Assembly (NCBI RefSeq): GCF_014385065.1
Contig: NZ_JACRTA010000002.1
Coordinates: forward strand, 186,001-250,000
DNA length: 64,000 nucleotides
DNA from: Lentihominibacter hominis
Lineage (GTDB): Bacteria > Bacillota > Clostridia > Peptostreptococcales > Anaerovoracaceae
Reading direction: 5' to 3'
Position 1 is the stretch's first letter. Every line of letters starts with the position of its first letter. Shown here in pieces: positions 45,435 to 52,430 of this stretch. Below the pieces are notes generated by a model that made no database searches, was not told the origin of the DNA, and saw nothing but the letters and a program-made list of their open reading frames with translations. The translations under genes and the position numbers were made by a program.

Positions 45435-46415
45435 TCATAAATTCTCCATAAACAATCGGATAAAATCTTTTATAAAATGGTTTATTTCCATATAGTTTTT
45501 TTTGTTGTGATCCTCCAATACTAAAAAACCACTGCTGTATGAAGGATAAATGCTGAATGGTTTGCAGGAAATTCCGACAGACTCCAAATCTATTATAGCA
45601 AGTCCGGAGTCTCGTATTATCGGAAGCTTCATGCAAAAATCAGATGTTTTTCCGGTGAGGCGAATTTCTGCCGGATAATCTCCGAATGAAAATCCCATAT
45701 AATCCATATTAAATTTTCTTTGAGTTCCTGAAACTGATATGGAATCACTGTCGATTCTGATTTTTTCCACAGTAAAAGGACCGGCCGGAAATCCTAAATG
45801 AAACATAGCTTTATGAAAATCCGCTTTGCTGATAACCTTGAGAAGTCTTGTAAGCTGAAGTACATCATCGCTGTTATGAAGCAATATTTTATCACCAAGC
45901 TGCTTATTTCCTGTTTTTTCATAGCTATTGTAAAGCTCCACACTTTCCCCACCTGAAATCTCGTCTGACCTGTTCTGCCACAGTCCCATGTAATTTTCCA
46001 CAGTCTTTTGTTTAAGATTGGGAATGAATTTTTTTATTGGGGAATGGCCGTTCAAAACAAGGTAGAGGTCAAGATTATAAGGTGTGCAGTTTTTCATGGA
46101 AAACATTCTTAACCGTTTGTTGATGAATGGCATGTCAAAATGTTTTCCGTTATATGTGATCACCATGTCAAGCTTTGATACTTCCTCGGCAAACTTCTCA
46201 AGAGCCAGAATTTCTTCATTCCTGTTTTCTGCAAAGAACTGATGAAGTGTTTTATTTTGAAAATCCAGAAGTCCTCCCAGTATGAATTTGTTTCGTGACG
46301 AATTCAGCCCTGTAGTCTCTATATCCAAGACTCCTGCACGCACATCGCGGAAATAAAAATCAAGTATACTGCTGGTATAAATAGGTTCATTGTATTTTGC
46401 GGTTAAATGTTTCAT
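45435..46415 (-). CDS. Ribonuclease H-like (DEDD exonuclease type, YprB-like) protein
   Basis: A 326-residue protein with an RNase H-like fold of the RNase_H_2 family (PF13482). DEDD-type acidic residues are in LDIETTGL, TYNGKHFDMPFI and HNSDDVLQL. The C-terminal 110 residues are uncharacterised. There is no Shine-Dalgarno sequence, and a TATAAT on the minus strand (46426-46431) ends only 10 nt before the ATG, so the transcript may be leaderless. It is probably co-transcribed with proA. Its substrate is not known. Confidence 0.8.
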   Translation of the reverse strand: MKHLTAKYNEPIYTSSILDFYFRDVRAGVLDIETTGLNSSRNKFILGGLLDFQNKTLHQFFAENRNEEILALEKFAEEVSKLDMVITYNGKHFDMPFINKRLRMFSMKNCTPYNLDLYLVLNGHSPIKKFIPNLKQKTVENYMGLWQNRSDEISGGESVELYNSYEKTGNKQLGDKILLHNSDDVLQLTRLLKVISKADFHKAMFHLGFPAGPFTVEKIRIDSDSISVSGTQRKFNMDYMGFSFGDYPAEIRLTGKTSDFCMKLPIIRDSGLAIIDLESVGISCKPFSIYPSYSSGFLVLEDHNKKNYMEINHFIKDFIRLFMENL

Positions 46416-46484
46416 AGTAATTAGTATTATAGCAAGGGACAGGGATAAAATAAAGTGAAAATGACGTAATCAAGTCATCACAGA

Positions 46485-46573
46485 TAATAAAAACAAAAGA
46501 GACCTAACAGGTCTCTTTTGTTAAAAGGGGTATTGGGATTAGAGATTAATGAGGCTATCAGGGGGATAACCTC
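46485..46573 (-). ncRNA. Candidate small RNA (about 88 nt) with C-rich segments, upstream of spoVS
   Basis: On the minus strand a promoter (TTGCTT, 17 bases, TATAAT) is followed, at the expected start site, by a 10-bp hairpin (46565-46574 pairs with 46550-46559, one G-U) with loop CCCCT. A single-stranded linker follows, containing UCCC and ACCCC, and then a perfect 14-bp terminator hairpin (46492-46505/46509-46522, three-base loop) followed by U-rich sequence. No ORF of note is present. The C-rich loop and linker could pair with Shine-Dalgarno sequences, as in some Firmicutes regulatory RNAs. This occupies the 359-base gap between the RNase H-like gene and spoVS. Confidence 0.6.
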
Positions 46574-46579
46574 AGATAA

Positions 46580-46608
46580 ATTATAAGTTACTTGCTTGAA
46601 AAAAGCAA
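46580..46608 (-). promoter_or_regulatory. Promoter of the candidate small RNA
   Basis: Minus strand TTGCTT (complement of 46603-46608), a 17-base spacer and TATAAT (complement of 46580-46585). The spacer also holds half of an inverted repeat (TTACTTGCTT/AAGCAAGTAA around 46588-46612), possibly an operator. Confidence 0.55.
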
Positions 46609-46774
46609 GTAAAAGTCGAAAAAATTTCAATAATACTGTTTTATGGCTATTTTTAGACGTAAATGTCGAATGAATCGGATATAAAAAGAACTTCACAGGA
46701 TATATAATTTATTTAACAAAGGGGAGAACCCGGGAAACAACAAAATACTGTAATAATTTATGGAGGAATTAAAA

Positions 46775-47035
46775 ATGGAAGTTTTGAAAGTATCAGCAAG
46801 GTCAAATCCTAATTCAGTAGCAGGCGCATTAGCCGGTGTTTTGAGGGAAAAGGGAGGAGCCGAGATACAGGCGATCGGTGCAGGAGCATTGAACCAAGCA
46901 GTTAAAGCAATCGCTATCGCACGAGGATTCGTAGCACCCGGCGGAATAGATCTTGTATCGGTACCGGCGTTTACCGATATAGAGATTGAAGGGGAAGAAC
47001 GAACTGCGATAAAACTTATCGTAGAACCCAGATAA
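46775..47035 (+). CDS. spoVS: Stage V sporulation protein S
   Basis: A small Alba-like protein of 86 residues, matching the B. subtilis SpoVS length, needed for late sporulation. It is highly conserved: MEVLKVSARSNPNSVAGALA at the start, GAGALNQAVKAIAIARGFVAPGG and the C-terminal KLIVEPR. The ATG at 46775 has TGGAGG before it; an upstream ATG (46760) overlaps that ribosome binding site and is rejected. A TATAAT at 46703-46708 may be its -10 element; no convincing sigma-H site was found. Confidence 0.95.
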   Translation: MEVLKVSARSNPNSVAGALAGVLREKGGAEIQAIGAGALNQAVKAIAIARGFVAPGGIDLVSVPAFTDIEIEGEERTAIKLIVEPR

Positions 47036-47050
47036 AGTAAAAAAAAAGAC

Positions 47051-47087
47051 AAAAGCCTTGTCTCCGGAGGAGCGCAGGGCTTTTTTT
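47051..47087. terminator. Terminator between spoVS and the YitT gene
   Basis: AAAAGCCTTG (47051-47060) pairs with CAGGGCTTTT (47075-47084) with one G-U pair. It is followed by T on the plus strand and preceded by seven A, so it probably serves both convergent genes. Confidence 0.85.
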
Positions 47088-47092
47088 CATTT

Positions 47093-47986
47093 TCAGTGTA
47101 TATCGTCCATATAAAATCTTCCTGTGAACATATCTGTTTTTACTACATTTACAAAGGCATGCGGGTCGCTTTCAAGAACTTGCCTTATGACGACCTTGGC
47201 TTCTGTACGTGATACAATGGAATATATTATGCCTCGTTCCTGCTGTGAATACATACCGGTGGCAGTGAGCTCGGTGGCGCTGTGGTGAGTTACTTCCCTG
47301 ATGATCTCATAAACCCTTTCGGGATGATCGGTGACTACAAACAGAGTTACTTTATTATGTGTTTGATAGAGAAGATGTATCATCTGGGTAGATGTGAACT
47401 GAAAAATGATAGAATATAGTGCTTTGTCCCAGCCAAAAAGAATACCGGCTATTATAAGTACTATGGCATTGCCAAGAAGTATATAGTTGAATACATCTGT
47501 GTTCTTTTTTTCCATGAAGAAAACTGCGATAAAATCAGTTCCGCCGGTGGAGGTGCCTCCTATAAGACAGAGACTCACTGCTATGCCGTTTACTATCCCT
47601 CCGAATATACTTATGAGAAGGATATCGTGTGTTATAGGTATGGCCGGGACAATATCAGTGAAAATACTTGTGGCGACAATGATCACAGTAGTATTGACTG
47701 TGAAACGTTTTCCTATAGCAAGAAAACTCACAGCAACAGGAACAGCATTAAGGATGAGACTTATGGGAGTAAAAGGCAGGGTGATACCGAAAAAGTTTTC
47801 GAAGATAGACTGCAAAAGCAATGTTACACCGTTGAAGCCTCCCGGATAAAGACCACCTGCGTGTACAAAACTTTTTATGTTTACTGCCATTATAAGCGCT
47901 CCTATAAGACCGAAAATCAGAATTTTTATTTCTTTTTTCACGTCAGATTTTAATTTCTGGTCACATGTTTCATTTTTTGATTTCAT
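47093..47986 (-). CDS. YitT family membrane protein (DUF161/DUF2179)
   Basis: About 297 residues with an N-terminal membrane domain of five or six helices (KSFVHAGGLYPGGFNGVTLL, GGTSTGGTDFIAVFF) and a C-terminal soluble DUF2179 domain (KVTLFVVTDHPERVYEIIRE to FVNVVKTDMFTGRF). Family function is unresolved. The start at 47986 (MKSKNE) has a GAAGGGA site; the frame extends 18 codons further but without support. It is convergent with spoVS and divergent from proB. Confidence 0.88.
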   Translation of the reverse strand: MKSKNETCDQKLKSDVKKEIKILIFGLIGALIMAVNIKSFVHAGGLYPGGFNGVTLLLQSIFENFFGITLPFTPISLILNAVPVAVSFLAIGKRFTVNTTVIIVATSIFTDIVPAIPITHDILLISIFGGIVNGIAVSLCLIGGTSTGGTDFIAVFFMEKKNTDVFNYILLGNAIVLIIAGILFGWDKALYSIIFQFTSTQMIHLLYQTHNKVTLFVVTDHPERVYEIIREVTHHSATELTATGMYSQQERGIIYSIVSRTEAKVVIRQVLESDPHAFVNVVKTDMFTGRFYMDDIH

Positions 47987-48090
47987 TAATTTTCCCTTCT
48001 GGCAGCCTAAAACAATTATAATTTTAAGTAAGTATATCACAGCTGTCTATGCTGCGCAATGAATCAGAAATACTGTATGTAAGCCTCCCC

Positions 48091-48119
48091 TTTACCTTTT
48101 CTTCTCTATGTTGTATAAT
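48091..48119 (+). promoter_or_regulatory. Promoter of proB
   Basis: TTTACC (48091-48096), a 17-base spacer and a perfect TATAAT (48114-48119), 29 bases before the proB start. Confidence 0.55.
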
Positions 48120-48148
48120 TTTCTGGTCGAGTAGGAGGCAGTAAAGAA

Positions 48149-48955
48149 ATGGAACAGTTAAAAGAATGTATTCTGAACAGTAAAAAAATAGTGGTTAAAA
48201 TAGGAAGCAACGTTATATCTGCCGAAGATGGGACTGTTGATAGAAATGTTTTGTATAATATCGTGGAACAGGTTAATTCCCTTATAGATATGGGTAAACA
48301 AGTGATGGTAGTTTCTTCGGGGGCCGGGGTATGCGGTGTTGGCGCTATAAACAGATGGAACAGGAGAGGAGATCTTAATTATAAGCAGGCTTTCTGTGCT
48401 ATCGGGCAGGTAGAGCTTATGATGGCTTATAAAGAGTATTTTGCCGATTACGATGTGCATGTGGCCCAGATTCTTCTGACCAGAGATGATTTTAACGATC
48501 ATCACAGAACACTTAATATCAGAAATACCTTATTTACCCTTATAGATGAGGGTGTTGTTCCCATTATTAATGAAAATGACAGCGTATGTGTTGAAGAAAT
48601 CAAAATCGGTGATAATGATACTTTGGCGGCTCTTACGGCTATTCTCTGGAATGCTGATTTAATGATAATTTTAAGTGATATAGATGGTGTGTTTGATAAA
48701 GATCCCAAAAACAGCGATGATGCTTCTCTTATTGAGGCTGTTGATAATGCAGAAGAGCTGATATCTTCTATAAGTATAGGAGAAAAGAGCTCGTTTGGAA
48801 CAGGCGGTATACGTACCAAGATAGAAGCTGCAGCTCGAGTGAACAAGTTTGGTATCCCTATGATACTGCTTAACGGAACGAAGCATGATATTATCAGAGA
48901 CAGTACTCGGGGGGAAGGACGAGGTACGTTATTTTTAGGTACTATAGGAAAATAG
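48149..48955 (+). CDS. proB: Glutamate 5-kinase
   Basis: Amino-acid kinase making glutamyl-5-phosphate, the first step of proline synthesis. VVKIGSNVISAEDG, VSSGAGVCGVGAI, INENDSVCVEEIKIGDNDTLAA and FGTGGIRTKIEAAA are diagnostic. At 268 residues it has only the kinase domain and lacks the C-terminal PUA domain of enterobacterial ProB, as in many Firmicutes. AGGAGG precedes the ATG. proC follows after 27 nt; proA is encoded separately on the other strand. Confidence 0.95.
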   Translation: MEQLKECILNSKKIVVKIGSNVISAEDGTVDRNVLYNIVEQVNSLIDMGKQVMVVSSGAGVCGVGAINRWNRRGDLNYKQAFCAIGQVELMMAYKEYFADYDVHVAQILLTRDDFNDHHRTLNIRNTLFTLIDEGVVPIINENDSVCVEEIKIGDNDTLAALTAILWNADLMIILSDIDGVFDKDPKNSDDASLIEAVDNAEELISSISIGEKSSFGTGGIRTKIEAAARVNKFGIPMILLNGTKHDIIRDSTRGEGRGTLFLGTIGK

Positions 48956-48982
48956 TGGATTAATAAATATGAGGTGATCACT

Positions 48983-49798
48983 ATGAAAAAAATAGGATTT
49001 ATAGGTATTGGCAATATGGGCGGAGCTATTTTATCCGGCTATGCGCAGTCCGGAAAGACCGGGCATAATCAGTTGCTGGCATTTGATATGAATAGTGAAC
49101 TTTGTGAAAAGACTAAGGAAGAAATTTCACAGCTTACTATCTGCGAAAGCGGCAGACAGCTGTGTGAGAAGTCGGATATAGTGGTCTTAGGAGTCAAACC
49201 TCAGGTCATAGAATCGGTTATGAAAGAAATAGCTCCGGCATATACAGATGAAAAGACAGTGATATCTATGGCCGCCGGAGTAAGTATGGAGTTTGTGGAA
49301 CGCTATTTGGGGAATGACGCGGCAGTCATAAGGATAATGCCTAATACGCCTGCAAAAGTAGGTGAAGCTATGGTTGCTATTTGCCGGAACGGCAATGTTG
49401 ATGACGACGTATTTAATCTGGCAGAATCTTTGTTTTCGGTCATAGGAAGAGCGGAGTTTGTAGAAGAGCGTTTGATGGATTGCGTAATAGGGGTCAGTGG
49501 CAGCAGTCCCGCATATACATATATGTATATAGAGGCGCTTATAGAAGCGGCTGTAAAAAACGGGATGGATGCAGAAACAGCAAGAATATTTGCCGCGCAG
49601 TCAGTACTGGGGGCTGCAAAAATGGTTCTTGAAAGTCCGGAATCTGTTGAGCAGCTTAGAATAAATGTATGTTCTCCTAATGGGACAACTATAGAAGCTG
49701 TCAATAAGTTATTTGAAAACGGATTTATGGAGGATGTAAAAGAAGGTTTTCAGGCAGCTGTTGACAGATCTATTGAAATGGGGTCAGAAAAGCAATGA
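48983..49798 (+). CDS. proC: Pyrroline-5-carboxylate reductase
   Basis: Last enzyme of proline synthesis, NAD(P)H-dependent. It has the Rossmann motif GFIGIGNMGGAILSGY, RIMPNTPAKVGEAM, and the C-terminal VSGSSPAYTYMYIEALIEAA. The ATG at 48983 (271 residues) has a GAGGTG site; the GTG three codons upstream overlaps that site. The stop overlaps the start of the Nudix gene (ATGA). Confidence 0.95.
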   Translation: MKKIGFIGIGNMGGAILSGYAQSGKTGHNQLLAFDMNSELCEKTKEEISQLTICESGRQLCEKSDIVVLGVKPQVIESVMKEIAPAYTDEKTVISMAAGVSMEFVERYLGNDAAVIRIMPNTPAKVGEAMVAICRNGNVDDDVFNLAESLFSVIGRAEFVEERLMDCVIGVSGSSPAYTYMYIEALIEAAVKNGMDAETARIFAAQSVLGAAKMVLESPESVEQLRINVCSPNGTTIEAVNKLFENGFMEDVKEGFQAAVDRSIEMGSEKQ

Positions 49799-50343
49799 TT
49801 TTTGAAGAAAAGAAAATAGGCAGCGAGCGTATATATGAAGGGGCTATATTGAATGTGCGCCGGGATAAAGTAACTGCAGTGAAAGGTTATGCCTACAGAG
49901 AAATAATAGAACATAATGGGGCTGTGGCAGTAGTGCCTATTAAAGATAATGGGAATATAGTCATGGTGGAACAGTATCGATATGCCTGTGGGATGAAAGT
50001 ACTGGAGCTGCCTGCCGGAAAAGTGGACAAAGGCGAGACAGATCCTGCAGTGGTAGCTGCAAGAGAGCTTAAGGAGGAAACCGGGTACACTGCAGAGAAT
50101 ATCAGATATCTCGGAAAGATAAATACGAGTGTCGCTTATTCGGAAGAAGTTATTCACATGTATGCTATGACAGGCTTAAATGCAGGGGAGCAGGATCTTG
50201 ATGATGATGAAGCAATAAATGTAATTGAGATGCCTTTTGAAGAAGTCTATAAGATGGCATATGAGGGCCGACTCATAGATGCTAAAACTGTTGCAGGGCT
50301 TCTTATGGCTAAAGAGCAGCTGAGTGACATATTGATTCTGTAA
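49795..50343 (+). CDS. Nudix hydrolase (ADP-ribose pyrophosphatase type)
   Basis: A 182-residue Nudix enzyme that probably hydrolyses ADP-ribose to AMP and ribose-5-phosphate. The Nudix box GETDPAVVAARELKEETGY fits GX5EX7REUXEEXGU, and the upstream MVEQYRYACGMKVLELPAGKVDKG is typical of ADP-ribose pyrophosphatases. It overlaps proC by 4 nt and the convergent spoIIM-like gene by 35 nt. Confidence 0.92.
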   Translation: MIFEEKKIGSERIYEGAILNVRRDKVTAVKGYAYREIIEHNGAVAVVPIKDNGNIVMVEQYRYACGMKVLELPAGKVDKGETDPAVVAARELKEETGYTAENIRYLGKINTSVAYSEEVIHMYAMTGLNAGEQDLDDDEAINVIEMPFEEVYKMAYEGRLIDAKTVAGLLMAKEQLSDILIL

Positions 50344-50845
50344 TACAGCCTGCCAATACAAGAATGACAGAAATAGCGGTCAGAATCAGCAGACTTTTAT
50401 TTTCCTGATAAGGTCTGTTTTTTTTGATGGCTTCAGACGTGGAACAGTGGAATATAACAGTTGATATGATTAAAAAAGCAGGTATAATAAATAAGTTTGG
50501 GGGAAATATTTTTGTAAGGGAGATCAGTATGGCGTTATTGGCGTTGAGATATACAAGTCCGCTGCAGAACCCGATGGAAAAGCTTTTAAACCATAAAATG
50601 ACAGGCGGAATAGGGCAGAGAAATTTTGTTACTATAGCAGGAAGCATTATTAACATTAGGATGAAATTAGATACAAGAGCAGAGAAGAATATTTTACCGA
50701 AACCGGCTGCATTGTCTGTAAAGCTTGCAAGCAGCAGAGAAGAAAGATATTCGTTATTTTCGTATGACAGATTCGTACTGAAAAATATTCCGGCAAATAG
50801 GCCTGTCATAAAAATGAATATGAATATAGTTGCTGATTTTTTCAT
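50309..50845 (-). CDS. spoIIM: Stage II sporulation protein M-like membrane protein
   Basis: A protein of about 178 residues with five hydrophobic segments arranged as in SpoIIM (TIFIFIFMTGLFAGIFFS; GKIFFSALVSNFILMLIMLP; PPVILWFKSFSIGFCSGLVY; two more). SpoIIM is part of the DMP complex that thins septal peptidoglycan during engulfment. A GGGG site before 50845 supports that ATG. The Nudix/spoIIM/xerD neighbourhood is usual in Clostridia, but here the gene is on the opposite strand from its neighbours and its end overlaps the Nudix gene. Sequence conservation is modest, so the assignment leans on topology and context. Confidence 0.65.
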   Translation of the reverse strand: MKKSATIFIFIFMTGLFAGIFFSTNLSYENNEYLSSLLLASFTDNAAGFGKIFFSALVSNFILMLIMLPAIVTKFLCPIPPVILWFKSFSIGFCSGLVYLNANNAILISLTKIFPPNLFIIPAFLIISTVIFHCSTSEAIKKNRPYQENKSLLILTAISVILVLAGCITESICHSAAL

Positions 50846-51081
50846 AAGTATGTCCCCTTTCATCTATCTGTCAAATATGACATATAGCGGCCCCTTTGGA
50901 GCCTCAGTTCATATAAAAGATATGACGGACAAACCTCTGTTATGACAATAATTATTATCAGAAAACTTTATGAGTATGTTAAAGTATGGAAAGCATGAAT
51001 TGAAACAGGATGAGCTGTAAAGAGTTTGTTTTTATTCTTTATAAATATACATTTATTTCGATAATCAATAAAATTTGATTA

Positions 51082-51110
51082 TTGTAAACCCAATATATCA
51101 GTAGTATAAT
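51082..51110 (+). promoter_or_regulatory. Promoter of the xerD-like gene
   Basis: TTGTAA (51082-51087), a 17-base spacer and TATAAT (51105-51110), about 40 bases before the start codon. Confidence 0.6.
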
Positions 51111-51150
51111 TCAAAGCATAGTCACCATTGATTTTGACAGGGAGGGCAGT

Positions 51151-52032
51151 ATGTATACAAAAGATTTTATAGAATACCTGCAAAAAGAAAGAAAAATGTC
51201 TAAGAATACGCTGGAGGCGTACAGCCGTGATATTTTAGAATTCATGGCATTTGAAGGGTCCAGAGGTATGTCGGATATTCTTGATACTTCCAGCACTGAA
51301 ATAATAGCATTTCTTCACAATCTCAAGATAGCAGGGAAATCGGCGGTGACTGTCAACAGAAAGCTGGCTTCAGTAAGAGCCTTTTTTAATTATCTGATAG
51401 AAGCAGGGCTTATGAAAAATAATCCCACAGCTAACATAAAGTCACCTAAAATAGAGCGTAAAGAAATAGAATATCTGGAGATGGATGAGATTGACAAGCT
51501 TCTTGCAACTCCTGATGATTCAGTAAAAGGTGTGAGAGACAGAGCCATTTTGGAAGTTCTTTATGCCACCGGTATCAGAGTCAGTGAACTGATAGAAGCC
51601 AACGTGGAGGATATTAATCTGAGAATGGGCTTTATAACATGTACAGGGGAGCAGAGCAATCCGAGAATAGTGCCTTTGGGAAGACCTTCAAGAGCAGCTC
51701 TGGAAGATTATATATATGACGGAAGAAAAAAACTTGTAAAAGAGAATACCGCAGAAAAGGCTCTTTTTGTCAATTATTACGGAAAACGTATAACTCGTCA
51801 GGGGCTGTGGAAGATACTTAAGGAGTATGGTAATAAGGCCGGGATAGAACATAGGCTGACTCCTAATATAATCAGAACATCTTTTGCTGTTCATATGCTT
51901 CAGAACGGAGCAGACCTTAAGACTTTGCAGGAACTTATGGGTCATGAAGATATAACGGCTACACAGGTATATTTGTCTGTTACGAAAAACAGAATAAAGG
52001 ATGTTTATGATAAATCCCATCCAAGAGCATAA
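51151..52032 (+). CDS. xerD: XerD-like tyrosine recombinase with altered catalytic residues
   Basis: A 293-residue tyrosine recombinase with an N-terminal SAM-like core-binding domain (residues 1-85) and a C-terminal catalytic domain. Arg143 (TGIRVSEL), Arg242, His265 (MGHEDI) and Tyr274 (TQVYLSV) are present. The histidine normally in the HxxR motif is Asn239 (LTPNIIRTS), and the beta-turn that normally carries the catalytic lysine reads TGEQSNPR with no lysine. It may be a slow or non-catalytic paralogue rather than the main dimer-resolution XerD. GGGAGG precedes the ATG. Confidence 0.85.
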   Translation: MYTKDFIEYLQKERKMSKNTLEAYSRDILEFMAFEGSRGMSDILDTSSTEIIAFLHNLKIAGKSAVTVNRKLASVRAFFNYLIEAGLMKNNPTANIKSPKIERKEIEYLEMDEIDKLLATPDDSVKGVRDRAILEVLYATGIRVSELIEANVEDINLRMGFITCTGEQSNPRIVPLGRPSRAALEDYIYDGRKKLVKENTAEKALFVNYYGKRITRQGLWKILKEYGNKAGIEHRLTPNIIRTSFAVHMLQNGADLKTLQELMGHEDITATQVYLSVTKNRIKDVYDKSHPRA

Positions 52033-52053
52033 TGTGCATTAAAGAATATATAT

Positions 52054-52082
52054 TTGACATTGAATGCATTTTATGATATGGT
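52054..52082 (+). promoter_or_regulatory. Promoter of the ABC-F leader transcript
   Basis: A perfect TTGACA (52054-52059), a 17-base spacer, and TATGGT (52077-52082) preceded by TGA, an extended -10. It starts a leader of about 340 bases ahead of the ABC-F gene; no promoter is apparent between the terminators and the gene. Confidence 0.6.
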
Positions 52083-52106
52083 CGGTACGGTAAAAGGAGA
52101 AAGATA

Positions 52107-52202
52107 ATGAATTTTTATATAAATAATGAACTACCATCTGTAAAGAAGATCAGCTCTGTACAATTACATCCGATGAAACATTGTACAGAGTACAGTGCAT
52201 AA
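52107..52202 (+). CDS. Small upstream ORF (31 codons) in the ABC-F leader
   Basis: It encodes MNFYINNELPSVKKISSVQL followed by HPMKHCTEYSA. An AAAAGGAGA ribosome binding site lies five to six bases upstream, and a TTGACA promoter lies further upstream. Its second half contains a perfect 11-bp inverted repeat (52154-52164 with 52180-52190), and further GTACA/TGTAC elements (52189-52194, 52206-52211) can form alternative stems. Position ahead of two intrinsic terminators and an ABC-F gene suggests a leader peptide for ribosome-mediated attenuation. I do not recognise the peptide. Confidence 0.55.
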   Translation: MNFYINNELPSVKKISSVQLHPMKHCTEYSA

Positions 52203-52299
52203 TAGTGTACTGAGATTTCGTCGGGAATGACAGCGATTAAAAGGTAAGCTGCAGCAGTTTCCTATTATTGCTTATTTTCCCGTACCGGTTTAATTATTT

Positions 52300-52342
52300 A
52301 AAGGCTATGGACAATGTTTATCCATAGCCTTTTGTTATTTTT
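52300..52342 (+). terminator. First leader terminator before the ABC-F gene
   Basis: AAAGGCTATGGA (52300-52311) pairs perfectly with TCCATAGCCTTT (52321-52332) across a nine-base loop and is followed by a T-rich stretch. Confidence 0.85.
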
Positions 52343-52359
52343 ATGAATTAAGAGTTTGG

Positions 52360-52399
52360 CAGAAGGCAAGATGTCTGAGACATCTACCTTCTGTTTTTT
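52360..52399 (+). terminator. Second leader terminator before the ABC-F gene
   Basis: CAGAAGG (52360-52366) pairs with CCTTCTG (52387-52393) and AGATGTC (52369-52375) with GACATCT (52379-52385), separated by a small bulge, and six T follow. It ends 31 bases before the ABC-F start codon, with no room for another promoter. Confidence 0.85.
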
Positions 52400-52430
52400 A
52401 TATTAAATATCGATAGAGAGGTTGTTAGTT

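Noticed and set aside
45421..45636. A 72-codon N-terminal extension of the proA reading frame
   Set aside because: It overlaps the RNase H-like gene; the family start MDFIDSIKK at 45420 has a proper ribosome binding site.
46478..46696. A 72-codon minus-strand ORF upstream of spoVS
   Set aside because: It runs through both hairpins of the candidate small RNA and has no ribosome binding site or recognisable composition.
50424..50945. A 173-codon plus-strand ORF antisense to the spoIIM-like gene
   Set aside because: No family resemblance, no ribosome binding site, and the opposite strand encodes a clear five-helix membrane protein with a good start.
52083..52287. CGGTACGG (52083-52090) is perfectly complementary to CCGTACCG (52280-52287), suggesting long-range pairing in the ABC-F leader
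   Set aside because: The first copy lies at or before the predicted transcription start (about 52088), so most of it would not be in the RNA.
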